A DNA stretch of 64,000 bases from Candidatus Pseudobacter hemicellulosilyticus (GCA_029202545.1 CP119311.1:3348001-3412000), one strand, 5' to 3'. Positions 1 through 8,212 are shown, numbered from the stretch's first letter. The notes: generated from the sequence alone by a model not told the origin. A program made the numbers and translations.

Positions 1-323
1 TGTAGTTTGAAGAGGTAGCGGGGAGCGGAATGGAGGTAACTGGTTTCTTCCGTGATCAGTTGCTGCCGGGAGCGGGGCGGTACTGCCTGTTGCGGTTGCT
101 CCTGTGCGGGTACATACAGTACCTGCTGTTGCAGCAGCTGAAAACAGTGACAATGGATAGCTGCGGACGATACCTGTTCCTGTTCATTGCTGATAGGCAG
201 CTCATAGGCATGTTCATGATCTGCCAGCAGCTGGTGCAGCGCATGTGGCGGCGCCATGCTGACCATCAGGAGCAGGAGACAGAGGCCTGATAAAAGGGAT
301 CTTATGGAGGAACCTGTTTTCAA
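1..323 (-). CDS. Secreted His/Cys-containing hypothetical protein (3' end beyond window)
   Basis: The minus-strand frame is open from a TTG at 323 to the window edge (107 codons seen). It begins with a basic residue and a hydrophobic stretch around LLSGLCLLLLMVSM, which looks like a signal peptide. The mature part has DHEH followed by a HCHC motif, a pattern that could bind metal. I found no in-frame ATG upstream; an internal ATG lies inside the signal peptide. A good Bacteroidota -7 box lies 18 bases upstream of the TTG, which supports this strand over the competing plus-strand frames. Small exported His-rich proteins of this kind are common in Bacteroidota, but I cannot name the family. Function unknown; coding status likely but not certain. 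Confidence 0.55.
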   Translation of the reverse strand, partial: MKTGSSIRSLLSGLCLLLLMVSMAPPHALHQLLADHEHAYELPISNEQEQVSSAAIHCHCFQLLQQQVLYVPAQEQPQQAVPPRSRQQLITEETSYLHSAPRYLFKL

Positions 324-340
324 ATATTGAAACGTGGTTG

Positions 341-348
341 CAAAAATA
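341..348 (-). promoter_or_regulatory. -7 promoter box TATTTTTG for the left-edge gene
   Basis: Read on the minus strand, TATTTTTG matches the Bacteroidota -7 consensus TAnnTTTG. A TTG about 20 bases upstream could be the -33 element. It sits just ahead of the TTG start at 323. Confidence 0.5.
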
Positions 349-432
349 GGGAGTTCGGTTTTTGTAAACAAGTTTTTGGCAGATTTTATAATAGCGCCTT
401 GTAACTTAGTGCGGCCTCTTTAACTGAACAAG

Positions 433-723
433 ATGAAAACACGTACCGTCCTTCTCCTGATCGCCTTGTCCGCCAACCTGCTTACGATCCTCATTTGTAG
501 TTATGCCAGCCGGCAGCCGGGTTCTTCAGGAGCTTTAATGGTAGCCTCCATGGTGTGGAGCCCTATAATATATCTGATTGCCCTGATCCAGGCTTTTAAT
601 GCGCTTAAACGCGCCAAGCTAAGAAGCGGGAAGTTTTTTGCTGAAAAACCATTTTGTACAGCGCTGTTGTTCCTCTTCTGCACGCCCGTTCCGATGATTG
701 TTGCCCTGTTATTTTTGATGTAG
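433..723 (+). CDS. Small membrane protein, hypothetical
   Basis: A 96-residue protein starting at ATG 433. Three hydrophobic segments are visible (about residues 5-25, 35-55 and 73-95), separated by a basic loop containing KRAKLRSGKFF, so it is probably an inner-membrane protein of three helices. It is divergent from the left-edge gene and converges on the methyltransferase, ending 12 bases from it. No family recognised. The charge distribution and the membrane-like composition favour this frame over the antisense one. Confidence 0.55.
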   Translation: MKTRTVLLLIALSANLLTILICSYASRQPGSSGALMVASMVWSPIIYLIALIQAFNALKRAKLRSGKFFAEKPFCTALLFLFCTPVPMIVALLFLM

Positions 724-734
724 TGTTTACTGCT

Positions 735-1544
735 TCAGGATGCCGGCGCAACTACTTTAAGACTATACAGCATTGGTATTTTATTTTCCAGGCCTTTGAT
801 CTGCCAGCGGCCGGGGCTTACCGCTACCATATTGGCAAAACAATTATAGGGAGAATAATTGTGCTCGTTGAAGAAGCTTAGTTGCAAACCCTGTTGCAGC
901 AAGGCGTTCAGGAGATCGCTCAGGCTATGGTTCCAGCCAAATTCTTTGTCGTTCAGCGACGCGGTGGGATCGGCATAGGTGCCTTCGTTCTGTTCTTCTA
1001 TGGGCTGTCCGTTGTTGAAGTAGGAATATTTGATATGGGTGAATGCATTATCAAATAGCCAGACCATGGGATGGAAATCGGCCATATAAAAGCAGCCGCC
1101 GGGTTTCAGCAGTTGCCGGATCACTTTGGCCCAGCGCTGGAGATCGGGCAGCCAGCCGATGGTGCCATAAGAGGTGAATATTATATCGAATGGGCCTTTC
1201 ACATATCCGGGCGCATCATAAACATTGGCGCAGACAAAATCCGCGGTCTGTCCTGTTTTGTGCGCCAGCTGCCGGGCCTCCCGGATAGCGGCTTCAGAGA
1301 AATCAAGGCCGGTGGCCTTTGCGCCCAGCCTTGCCCAGGAGAGGGTATCCATTCCAAAATGGCATTGCAGGTGCAGCAGGCTTTTGCCGGCTACGGGTCC
1401 CAGTTCTTCCAGTTCAATGCTGTTCAGGGAAGTCTGTCCTTCCAGAAAGGCAGGTACATTGTAAAAGCCGGAAGCCAGGTGTACCGGCACCTTATTGTTC
1501 CAGAGTTGTTTATTGGTGTTGAAGTAGAATTGTTCTTGCTCCAT
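735..1544 (-). CDS. Class I SAM-dependent methyltransferase
   Basis: About 269 residues of the Methyltransf_11/25 type. The SAM-binding motif I region is LLHLQCHFGMDTLSWARLG, followed by the acidic motif II TGLDFS and a motif III region FDIIFTSYGTIGWL. A late stretch LLKPGGCFYMADFHP matches the post-motif loop of the family. The frame opens at a TTG at 1565, but the ATG at 1544 (protein starting MEQEQF) is the better start. It lies 56 bases behind the MFS gene on the same strand, so the two probably share a transcript. The substrate cannot be read from the sequence. Confidence 0.85.
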   Translation of the reverse strand: MEQEQFYFNTNKQLWNNKVPVHLASGFYNVPAFLEGQTSLNSIELEELGPVAGKSLLHLQCHFGMDTLSWARLGAKATGLDFSEAAIREARQLAHKTGQTADFVCANVYDAPGYVKGPFDIIFTSYGTIGWLPDLQRWAKVIRQLLKPGGCFYMADFHPMVWLFDNAFTHIKYSYFNNGQPIEEQNEGTYADPTASLNDKEFGWNHSLSDLLNALLQQGLQLSFFNEHNYSPYNCFANMVAVSPGRWQIKGLENKIPMLYSLKVVAPAS

Positions 1545-1600
1545 GACCGGACAGGTTTGGTACAAGATACTGCTTTATTGATCAAGGCGGCTGAAGACGC

Positions 1601-2779
1601 TTACCGCCGCAACCCCGGGATCAGCACCAGGCTTTTTCCATCCTGGTGCCGCATCAGCAGCCAGAGAATGAAAATGCCAAAGATGGCCATGCCCACGCCT
1701 ACCAGCAAGGGTGAGGCAAAACCAAAACCGGCGGCAATCGGAAGGCCGCCCCAGTAGGCGCCCAGAGCGTTGCCCATATTGAAGCCGGCCTGGGTTACGG
1801 AAGCACCGAGCATCTCCGCGTCTTTAGCGGTCTGGATCATCAGCAATTGAATGGGGGCTGAAAGGGTAAAGGCGATAGCGCCGGTGAGGAAGGTCATCAC
1901 CAGGGTCATGACCTGGTTGTCTGCCGTGAAATAATCCACTACCAGGCAGGCTACAATGCCCAGCATGCTCAGCATACAGGCTTTGGCGGGGGAGAGTATA
2001 TCCGCCATCTTACCACCCAGGAAATTACCGGCCAGCATACCCAGTCCTGCCAGCATCATGATATAAGGAACAAGGTTTTCGTTGAAATGCGTGACATGGA
2101 TCATCAGCGGGGCAATATAGCTGATCCAGGAGAAGAGGCCGCCGGTGCCAATGGCAGTGAGCAGGATGATCAGCCAGGCATCGGTTCGCCGGAAAAAGCG
2201 CAGTTCTTCTTTCAGGCTGCCTTTGCGTTTCACAGGCATGGCGGGCATCCAGACGCTGATGGCCAGCATGGTGATCAGGCCGATGCCGGCAATGATACCG
2301 AAGGTAAAACGCCAGGAAAAGTTATGGCCAATATAAGTGCCCAGCGGCACCATGGCCAGGTTGGCAATGGTGAGACCTGCAAACATGATGGAGATAGCCT
2401 GTGCAGCCTTGCCTTTATCAGCCAGCCTGCTGGCCACTACAGCGCCCACGCCAAAGAAAGCGCCATGGGGCAGACCGCTGAACAAACGGGCCAGCACCAT
2501 GCTGGTGTAACCCGGCGCCAGTGCCGTAAGGCCATTGAAGAGGGTAAAGAGGGCCATGAGGCCAATCAGTATTTTCTTGGGCGGATAACTGCCGCTGAAA
2601 GCTACCAGGGTAGGGGCGCCGATCACTACGCCCAGTGCATAGGCCGAGATCAGGTGACCTGCCTCCGGGATACTGATGTCAAAGCTGCCGGCGATATCCG
2701 GCAACAAACCCATGATCACAAATTCGGTAGTGCCAATTCCTAATCCGCCCAGTGCCAGTGAAAGCAGGCTCTTCTTCAT
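1601..2779 (-). CDS. MFS transporter, DHA1/AraJ-like
   Basis: A 392-residue protein with the 12 hydrophobic segments of the major facilitator superfamily. Family features of the arabinose-efflux-like (AraJ/YdhP) DHA1 group are visible: a GTTEFVIMGLLP start of helix 1, the Arg-containing motif LARLFSGLPHGAFFGVGAVVASR, and a second-half copy around GKMADILSPAK. Members export sugars, drugs or metabolites by proton antiport; the substrate is not predictable. It is the first gene of a likely two-gene unit with the methyltransferase. A TAGCTTTG box lies about 200 bases upstream. Confidence 0.85.
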   Translation of the reverse strand: MKKSLLSLALGGLGIGTTEFVIMGLLPDIAGSFDISIPEAGHLISAYALGVVIGAPTLVAFSGSYPPKKILIGLMALFTLFNGLTALAPGYTSMVLARLFSGLPHGAFFGVGAVVASRLADKGKAAQAISIMFAGLTIANLAMVPLGTYIGHNFSWRFTFGIIAGIGLITMLAISVWMPAMPVKRKGSLKEELRFFRRTDAWLIILLTAIGTGGLFSWISYIAPLMIHVTHFNENLVPYIMMLAGLGMLAGNFLGGKMADILSPAKACMLSMLGIVACLVVDYFTADNQVMTLVMTFLTGAIAFTLSAPIQLLMIQTAKDAEMLGASVTQAGFNMGNALGAYWGGLPIAAGFGFASPLLVGVGMAIFGIFILWLLMRHQDGKSLVLIPGLRR

Positions 2780-3095
2780 TCGTCAATAATTTAGTAGTTC
2801 CTTCAGCTGTTCAGCCAATGGATGTTTGTCAGGCAGTATTGCCCGTGAATAGCGTTGATAATGAGCTGCGGAAAACAATCGTGTGGATAAGAAACAGTGG
2901 AATCCCCTTTTTGTTGGGAAAGGTTTCCGGCTTTATGCAGCCGGTCTGTTGAACAGGAAATGAATGGAATGCTGCTGCAAAGCTATGGATTTTTGCTTTT
3001 ACAGGAGGGTATTGCTTTACCTGCAAAGGATATATGCACAGGCGGGCCGGTCTCCAATTCCGGCGAAAGACCTGTTGCAGCTGCTGATAAAACGA
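2780..3095. other. Intergenic region upstream of the MFS gene
   Basis: No convincing gene. On the minus strand it holds a -7 box (2978-2985), which would leave a leader of nearly 200 bases before the MFS start. Short open frames here (for example 2829-3026 minus) have no signal peptide, domain or conserved feature I recognise. Confidence 0.5.
2978..2985 (-). promoter_or_regulatory. -7 promoter box TAGCTTTG, candidate for the MFS/methyltransferase unit
   Basis: The minus strand reads TAGCTTTG, a full match to TAnnTTTG. Its distance from the MFS start would mean a long leader, so it is a candidate only. Confidence 0.35.
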
Positions 3096-4391
3096 CTATT
3101 TCTGTACAGTTTTTGAAGCAGCGGCCGGCCGGGGCATTGCTTTTTCGGGGCTGGTCGTTTTTTCTGTTAGTTTTTTTACGAGGTCTGCAAACACTTTTTG
3201 GTCTGGTTCCAGTTCAAATGCCCGCCGGGCCCAGGTCAGCGCATCGGCCAGGGCCTTGGTTTCCGTAACCGGTAGCTCAAGGAATTTGCTGGCCACGGTA
3301 TACAGTTTGCCAGTGATCTCTTTGGTATAGGTCTTTTGCACCAGCAGTCTTTCCTCCTGGAAGCCCGGTATGCTGCTGCTGTCTTTTTCGCCAGACAAGT
3401 ACGGCTGCATGATGGCATTGAATCTTCGCTGGTCTTCCCGGTCCAGTGAGTCTTTGGGAATAGACAGTAATCCGGCTGTCAGTTTGTGGCCGGTGATAAT
3501 GAATTGTCTGGTATCCCGGATCTGTTCCAGGTATAGAAAGCGGAGGCGGTCTACATATAAACGTTGTTGCGGGCTCAGTGTTTCCATCCGGTCTGCCAGG
3601 CTGAACAGCTGTGCTGCTTCCAGCATATTGCTGTTCCGTAAGGCATTGTTGAGCCCTCTTACTATCACCCGATGATAGAGGTTGGCGCTGATCTGTTGTC
3701 TGGCTGCTTTGCCAAGCTTTGGATATTGTTCCAGGAAATAAGGCAGCGCCACGCTTTGTGTATTGCTGAACTGCTGGCCGAAGAATACCAGGATGGATTC
3801 CTGTTGCAGCTCAGTGTGCGGAATATTTTTGAAGTATTCATCCAGGATCTGGCTGTTGCTCAGGTCCAGTGCAGACAGCCGGCGGATATAATTGCGCAGG
3901 AAGGCCGTGTCCCGTACGCCCTGGCTGAATTTTTCTTCCAGGTTGCCCAGGTTCTGCGGGTCGCCGGCGTTGGTAACGGCCTGGTCAGTCAACGCGATAA
4001 AGCCGGCCAGTTCTTTTTCTCCCACTATCTTCTGTACCAGGAAACCGTTGCTGTTCAAAAAGAGGAAAGTGGGGTATGCGGTGATATTGAATTTCCTTGC
4101 CAGGTCAATGCCTTCTCCTTTTTCTGCATTGAGCTTGTAATTGATGAAACGGGGGTTGTAGGCGGCGCCTGCTTCGGCCTTGGGGAAAACATTCCTTGCC
4201 ATCAGCTTGCAGGGAGCGCACCAGTCTGTATACACATCCACAAAGATGAGCTTGTTCTCTTTTTGCGCAGAGGAGATCAGCTCTTTCCAGTTGCCCTGGA
4301 AAAACTGCATGCCCTGTTCAGGCGTGGACTGCGCCAGGCTGTTGAGGATGAACAGGAACAATAGGCTGCTGGTCAGAACAAGTTTATTCAT
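3096..4391 (-). CDS. Exported thioredoxin-fold protein
   Basis: A 431-residue protein with a signal peptide (residues 1-20, ending SLAQ) and a thioredoxin domain at about 25-150. The redox motif is WCAPC with cysteines 58 and 61, and the cis-Pro motif is AYPTFLF. The remaining 280 residues are helical and lack a recognised catalytic motif; TPR-like packing is possible. Bacteroidota have many such periplasmic thioredoxin fusions that reduce or isomerise exported proteins. It stands alone between the MFS unit and a small membrane protein, all on the minus strand. Confidence 0.8.
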   Translation of the reverse strand: MNKLVLTSSLLFLFILNSLAQSTPEQGMQFFQGNWKELISSAQKENKLIFVDVYTDWCAPCKLMARNVFPKAEAGAAYNPRFINYKLNAEKGEGIDLARKFNITAYPTFLFLNSNGFLVQKIVGEKELAGFIALTDQAVTNAGDPQNLGNLEEKFSQGVRDTAFLRNYIRRLSALDLSNSQILDEYFKNIPHTELQQESILVFFGQQFSNTQSVALPYFLEQYPKLGKAARQQISANLYHRVIVRGLNNALRNSNMLEAAQLFSLADRMETLSPQQRLYVDRLRFLYLEQIRDTRQFIITGHKLTAGLLSIPKDSLDREDQRRFNAIMQPYLSGEKDSSSIPGFQEERLLVQKTYTKEITGKLYTVASKFLELPVTETKALADALTWARRAFELEPDQKVFADLVKKLTEKTTSPEKAMPRPAAASKTVQK

Positions 4392-4511
4392 GGGTGGCAG
4401 GTTTGATCGCTTGGGTCACAAAGTAATAAGAAAATCCCGACCCCGCCACTTCCTGTTCCAGCCGGACACTTAAAATTGAATGCAGGAGAACAACCTGTAT
4501 AGCCATAAAAA

Positions 4512-4535
4512 ACCTGCAGGCTACAGCCTGCAGGT
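4512..4535 (-). terminator. Intrinsic terminator of the small membrane protein gene
   Basis: Arms ACCTGCAGGCT and AGCCTGCAGGT are perfectly complementary over 11 bases with two bases between them. On the minus strand the hairpin is followed by TTTTTT, and it lies just after the stop of the gene at 4553-4807. Confidence 0.8.
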
Positions 4536-4552
4536 AAAGTTAGGGTGGAGGC

Positions 4553-4807
4553 TTATAACTCGCCCCGCACCAGTTCCCGTGCGCTTATTTTATGCCTTTT
4601 GTGTGTTTTAGTGGCGTTGTTCCTGGGCGCCTTTTCCCGGTTGATGGTAAAGAGCAGGGCCGATAATAACAACAAGGGCAATATGATGGCCAGTAAGGCA
4701 TACCATTCCGAGCTGTTGATGAATGCCCACCGGAGGGTAAGAATGTTGATGACGATGAGGACGAACAATAAAAGTCCGTTGGCCTCTCTTGATTGATTGG
4801 CTTGCAT
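4553..4807 (-). CDS. Small two-helix membrane protein, hypothetical
   Basis: An 84-residue protein starting at ATG 4807. Two hydrophobic segments (about residues 11-30 and 36-55) are followed by a basic tail rich in Lys, Arg and His, the positive-inside pattern of an inner-membrane protein with a cytoplasmic C-terminus. A strong minus-strand terminator directly follows, which supports this strand over the overlapping plus-strand frame. Function unknown. Confidence 0.6.
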   Translation of the reverse strand: MQANQSREANGLLLFVLIVINILTLRWAFINSSEWYALLAIILPLLLLSALLFTINREKAPRNNATKTHKRHKISARELVRGEL

Positions 4808-5086
4808 AACGTTATATTGAGAAAAATTCCTGTTGCCGGAACTGTTTGCCTTTGCCGGCGCCAGTTGAAAATTGTTTGCTTGTTAGTATGGTCGGACTGA
4901 CCAGAAATACTTGTAGCTGGAGTAGTAGTATAATTTTTTACAGAAAGGAAGGAACTCAGTGAAAGAATCGATCAAACCATTGCTGGTGCCCGCTATCAGG
5001 GCTTTGATGCCCTGCGGAAGTACAGGTTGATATGGCCCAGCAAATTTCATAAAATGAATATACGGAATTTTTAAATGGCGACAAAG

Positions 5087-5098
5087 TGACGTGCGTCA
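5087..5098. promoter_or_regulatory. Inverted repeat TGACGTGCGTCA, possible operator
   Basis: Perfect 5-base arms around TG. It sits about 25 bases before the -7 box of the esterase gene, where an operator for a dimeric regulator could lie. Only sequence symmetry supports it. Confidence 0.3.
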
Positions 5099-5123
5099 GT
5101 TTAACAGATGATCTTCAGTAGCC

Positions 5124-5131
5124 TATCTTTC
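5124..5131 (+). promoter_or_regulatory. -7-like box TATCTTTC for the esterase gene
   Basis: Seven of eight bases match TAnnTTTG, 27 bases before the ATG. The same GCCTATCTTT context recurs before the acyltransferase and the kinase gene at 42.6 kb, which strengthens the call. Confidence 0.5.
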
Positions 5132-5158
5132 TTGCAGTGAATGCCCTAAATTGCAACT

Positions 5159-5986
5159 ATGAAAAACTGGATCTTGCTCCTTTGCCTGGCTTGTACGCTC
5201 CAGGCCAGCGCCCAACAGGCCTATCAGACTGATAAAGACATTGCCTATTATGCAGATTCCGTCAGCAGGAAAGATGCCTATATTGCTTCCCAGTGTAAGC
5301 TGGATTGTTATTATCCCAAGGGCAAGACCGGCTACGCCACTATTGTCTGGTTCCATGGCGGCGGCCTCACCGGCGGCAATAAACATATCCCCGAATACCT
5401 GACAGGAAAAGGGTATGCCGTGATTGCAGTGGGTTATCGGTTTTCACCACGCGCCAAAGCACCCGCCTATATTGAAGATGCGGCTGCAGCCGTTGCGTGG
5501 GTGTTTAAAAATATCAGTCGCTTCGGCGGTGATCCGGCAAAGATCTTTGTCACCGGCCATTCCGCCGGCGGCTACCTGGGCATGATGATCGGTCTCGATA
5601 AAAAATACCTGAAAAAATATGCCATTGATGCAGACAGTATTGCCGGGCTGATCCCTTTCAGCGGCCAGGCTATTACCCATTTCACTATCCGTCAGGAGCG
5701 CGGCATCCCGGAAAAACAACCCACCATTGATGAATACGCACCTCTGTACCATGTGCGGGCCGATGCGCCGCCGATGCTGCTGATCACCGGCGACCGTGAA
5801 CTGGAGCTGCTGGGCCGTTATGAAGAAAATGCCTACCTGGCGCGTATGATGAAGCTGGCAGGGCATAAGCGTACCCGCCTGCTGGAGCTGGACGGCTTTG
5901 ACCATGGCACTATGGTGGAACCCTCGCTGCCACTGTTGCTGAGAGAGATCAATACTATTTTGCAGCAGAGATCCGGAAAGAAATAA
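5159..5986 (+). CDS. Exported alpha/beta-hydrolase, carboxylesterase type
   Basis: A 275-residue serine esterase with a signal peptide (residues 1-19). The oxyanion-hole motif HGGG is at 66-69, the nucleophile Ser135 lies in GHSAGG, Asp212 follows in ITGDREL and His249 in DGFDHG, so the full catalytic triad can be traced. This arrangement is that of the BD-FAE/HSL-like carboxylesterases, often acting on acetylated or feruloylated carbohydrate or on small esters. It is probably periplasmic. It stands alone with its own promoter, so the context does not fix the substrate. Confidence 0.85.
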   Translation: MKNWILLLCLACTLQASAQQAYQTDKDIAYYADSVSRKDAYIASQCKLDCYYPKGKTGYATIVWFHGGGLTGGNKHIPEYLTGKGYAVIAVGYRFSPRAKAPAYIEDAAAAVAWVFKNISRFGGDPAKIFVTGHSAGGYLGMMIGLDKKYLKKYAIDADSIAGLIPFSGQAITHFTIRQERGIPEKQPTIDEYAPLYHVRADAPPMLLITGDRELELLGRYEENAYLARMMKLAGHKRTRLLELDGFDHGTMVEPSLPLLLREINTILQQRSGKK

Positions 5987-6004
5987 GTCATAACAGGAAA
6001 ACCA

Positions 6005-6020
6005 TTTGGTTCGAACCAAA
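6005..6020. repeat. 16-bp perfect palindrome, copy of a dispersed motif
   Basis: TTTGGTTCGAACCAAA is its own reverse complement. It lies between the esterase stop and the acyltransferase promoter. Two related sequences of 19 bases (TTTGG[G/T]ACGAACCAATGGC) occur at 33189-33207 and 33240-33258, so this looks like one member of a small dispersed family. Confidence 0.6.
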
Positions 6021-6076
6021 GCGTTAAGAAAATGCCAAGATTGAGCCTGCTCATTTTATGGCTGTGAGGTACCGCC

Positions 6077-6084
6077 TATCTTTA
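6077..6084 (+). promoter_or_regulatory. -7-like box TATCTTTA for the acyltransferase gene
   Basis: Seven of eight match to TAnnTTTG, with a T-rich element about 17 bases upstream. The ATG is 50 bases downstream. Confidence 0.5.
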
Positions 6085-6134
6085 GCCAAAACCCAACCAC
6101 CTTTTCCGCTGCCCCATGCAGCCAAACTGATCAT

Positions 6135-7250
6135 ATGAGCACCGTACTGAACTCCAAGCCACATTACCCCGTCCTGGATGGATTGAGAGGCGTGGCCGCT
6201 ATCGTTGTTGTTGCCTTCCACATTCTTGAAACTTTTAATACCAGCCGGTTTGACCAGATCATTAACCATGGCTACCTGGCGGTGGACTTCTTCTTCCTGT
6301 TATCCGGTTTTGTTATTGGCTATGCCTATGACGACCGCTGGGGTAAAATGACAGTGAAGGAATTTTTTAAACGTCGCCTGATCCGCCTGCAGCCAATGGT
6401 AGTGATGGGCATGATCGTTGGCGCCCTTCTGTTTTATACGCAGGCCGGCGAGTTCTGGCCCACTATTGCACAGACCCCGGTCTGGAAAATGCTGCTGGTC
6501 ATGCTGATCGGCTTCACGCTGATCCCTGTGCCCATTTCCATGGATATCCGCGGCTGGTGGGAAATGCATCCGCTGGACGGGCCGGCCTGGTCCCTCTTCT
6601 TTGAGTATATCGGTAATATCTTATACGCACTGTTTATCCGCCGTTTTTCGAAACTGCTGCTGGGCGTGTTTGTAGCCCTCTCGGCTGCTTTCCTGGTACA
6701 CCTGCTCTTTACCAATGGCAATGGAGATGTCATCGGCGGCTGGGCGCTGAACGGCGAGCAGCTGCATATAGGCTCCGCCCGCCTGCTCTATCCTTTCTTT
6801 GCAGGCCTGCTGTTGTCCCGCGTGGCTAAACTGACGGTGGTGCGCAATGCTTTTCTCTGGTGCAGCCTGCTGCTGGTGCTGATCCTGGCCTTGCCCCGGA
6901 TCGGCGGACCCGATACCGTCTGGATGAATGGCCTCTATGAATCCTTTGCTATTATCCTGGTCTTTCCGCTGATTGTATGGCTGGGAGCCAGTGATGCGGC
7001 CGGTCAGCAGCCTTCAAAGCTCTGTCGCTTCCTCGGTGATATTTCTTACCCCATCTATATTACCCACTATCCGCTGATCTATACCTATACCGCCTGGGTA
7101 AAGGATAATAAAGTGCCGCTGAAAGATGGCTGGTTATGGGGCGTTGGCGTACTGGTAGCCAGTATCCTGCTGGCGTATGCCTGCTTTAAATTGTATGATG
7201 TGCCTGTGCGCAAATGGCTCACCCGGAAATTCCAGGCGGCTAAAGCATAA
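6135..7250 (+). CDS. Acyltransferase family 3 membrane protein (OafA-like)
   Basis: A 371-residue polytopic membrane protein with about ten helices. The N-terminus LDGLRGVAAIVVVAFH carries the conserved Arg and His of acyltransferase-3 enzymes, and the later WSLFFEYIGNILYA and FLGDISYPIYITHYPL segments are also typical. Such enzymes move acyl groups, usually acetyl, onto cell-surface sugars or lipids from the cytoplasmic side to the periplasm. It is monocistronic by spacing. The start at ATG 6135 places the conserved motif at residue 15, as usual. Confidence 0.85.
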   Translation: MSTVLNSKPHYPVLDGLRGVAAIVVVAFHILETFNTSRFDQIINHGYLAVDFFFLLSGFVIGYAYDDRWGKMTVKEFFKRRLIRLQPMVVMGMIVGALLFYTQAGEFWPTIAQTPVWKMLLVMLIGFTLIPVPISMDIRGWWEMHPLDGPAWSLFFEYIGNILYALFIRRFSKLLLGVFVALSAAFLVHLLFTNGNGDVIGGWALNGEQLHIGSARLLYPFFAGLLLSRVAKLTVVRNAFLWCSLLLVLILALPRIGGPDTVWMNGLYESFAIILVFPLIVWLGASDAAGQQPSKLCRFLGDISYPIYITHYPLIYTYTAWVKDNKVPLKDGWLWGVGVLVASILLAYACFKLYDVPVRKWLTRKFQAAKA

Positions 7251-7263
7251 CAAACTATTTCCT

Positions 7264-7339
7264 GTAAACCTTGCCCTTGGCCCGGTTTACTATACTATCC
7301 GGGAAAGTGTTACGGCTATCCGTATCGGCTTTCCCGGAT
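7264..7339. other. Consecutive hairpins between acyltransferase and sigma factor genes
   Basis: First hairpin: GTAAACC (7264-7270) pairs with GGTTTAC (7284-7290). Second: ATCCGGGAAAG (7297-7307) pairs perfectly with CTTTCCCGGAT (7329-7339), and its loop holds a further stem TACGG/CCGTA (7311-7315, 7320-7324). There is no T-run after them, so a classical terminator is not clear; they may still end the acyltransferase transcript. Confidence 0.5.
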
Positions 7340-7377
7340 CTTCATTAACAGGGTGCCCTGGTCAATGAACGGGGAAT

Positions 7378-7393
7378 GCCCTATCTTTAGGGC
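7378..7393 (+). promoter_or_regulatory. -7-like box inside an inverted repeat, sigma factor promoter
   Basis: GCCCTA-TCTT-TAGGGC is a perfect 6-base inverted repeat that contains TATCTTTA (7382-7389), a seven-of-eight match to the -7 consensus. It lies about 70 bases before the sigma gene. The overlap of symmetry and promoter suggests, but does not prove, an operator. Confidence 0.45.
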
Positions 7394-7458
7394 TTCAAAT
7401 ACCTTACAGCGCCAACCGGCGAACCACTTCTTTATCCTCTGTTGATGGCCGTTGATCA

Positions 7459-8070
7459 TTGAACCACGCTATTTTAGTATTGAATAACAGTCCTTATACA
7501 GAACCTATTTTGCTGCGCCAGTTTATCCTGGGCGATGAAGCGGCATTCCGGCAGGTCTTCCTCCGGCAGCTGAACCCGCTCTGCTATTTTGCAGAGAAGA
7601 TCATTGGTCAGCGGCAGGAAGCGGAAGACATGGTGAGCGCCGCTTTTTATAAGTTATGGCAGCGCCACGCGGATTTCAGTTCGCTGGCGGGTATCCGTTC
7701 TTTTCTCTATACCACCGTGCGCAACCAGTGTTTTGATCACCTTAAACACCGGGCGGTGGTGGATGCAGCGGCCGACAGGCTGCCTGTTCAGCTATCAGAT
7801 GCCGGCATTGAGGCCCGCATGTACCAGGCCGAACTGCTGCAGCTGATCTATGAGGGAATGGAGCAGCTCACGGCAAAACACCGGCATATCCTCCAATGGA
7901 GTTTCCTGGAAGAGCTGCCCACGGCAGAAATTGCCAGTCGCCTCCGGATGACTGAAACCCATGTGCGGGTGGAAAAATCAAGGGCGCTTGTCCAGCTCCG
8001 GCAGGCCCTGCGCAGCAAACAGCGCTGGCAGGAGGCGCTTGTGCTGCTGGCGGCCTGGCAACTGCATTAA
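7459..8070 (+). CDS. ECF RNA polymerase sigma factor (FecI-like)
   Basis: About 203 residues with sigma-70 region 2 (residues 25-95: FRQVFLRQLNPLCYFAEKIIG, then AEDMVSAAFYKLWQR) and region 4 (135-190: LTAKHRHILQWSFLEELPTAEIASRL). This is the Bacteroidota ECF group that pairs with a FecR anti-sigma and a TonB-dependent receptor. The only starts in frame are TTG codons (7459 or 7480), because a stop precedes them. It is followed by FecR, SusC with an STN domain, and SusD, so it presumably drives that receptor pair when the receptor is occupied. Confidence 0.9.
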   Translation: MNHAILVLNNSPYTEPILLRQFILGDEAAFRQVFLRQLNPLCYFAEKIIGQRQEAEDMVSAAFYKLWQRHADFSSLAGIRSFLYTTVRNQCFDHLKHRAVVDAAADRLPVQLSDAGIEARMYQAELLQLIYEGMEQLTAKHRHILQWSFLEELPTAEIASRLRMTETHVRVEKSRALVQLRQALRSKQRWQEALVLLAAWQLH

Positions 8071-8081
8071 AGGAGGAAATA

Positions 8082-8095
8082 GACCGGGCCCGGTC
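8082..8095. promoter_or_regulatory. 14-bp perfect palindrome after the sigma stop codon
   Basis: GACCGGGCCCGGTC is self-complementary and begins 11 bases after the sigma factor stop. It may form a tight hairpin or bind a dimer; no T-run follows. Confidence 0.4.
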
Positions 8096-8180
8096 CACTA
8101 AAAGCGATTGCCCGTTTGTACCAACGCCTGTAACTGACCTTGCTGACCTAAAAAACAGCATAAGCCGCCCCTGAGACGCT

Positions 8181-8212
8181 GGATCCTGTTCCGTCCCGGC
8201 GAAACGGGATCC
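8181..8212. promoter_or_regulatory. Imperfect hairpin between sigma and anti-sigma genes
   Basis: GGATCCTGTTCCG and CGAAACGGGATCC pair at 11 of 13 positions around the loop TCCCGG. It lies 70 bases before the FecR start. The sigma-FecR gap of 211 bases is longer than I would expect and contains this and the palindrome at 8082-8095. Confidence 0.4.

Larger units (their letters stand above)
4808..5158. other. Divergent intergenic region with esterase promoter
   Basis: No gene seen. The right part holds a perfect inverted repeat TGACG-TG-CGTCA (5087-5098) just ahead of a -7-like box at 5124-5131. The left part probably carries the promoter of the small membrane protein, but I cannot point to a clear box. 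Confidence 0.5.

Noticed and set aside
2829..3026. 65-codon minus-strand frame upstream of the MFS gene
   Set aside because: No signal, domain or promoter of its own; it overlaps the candidate -7 box of the MFS unit.
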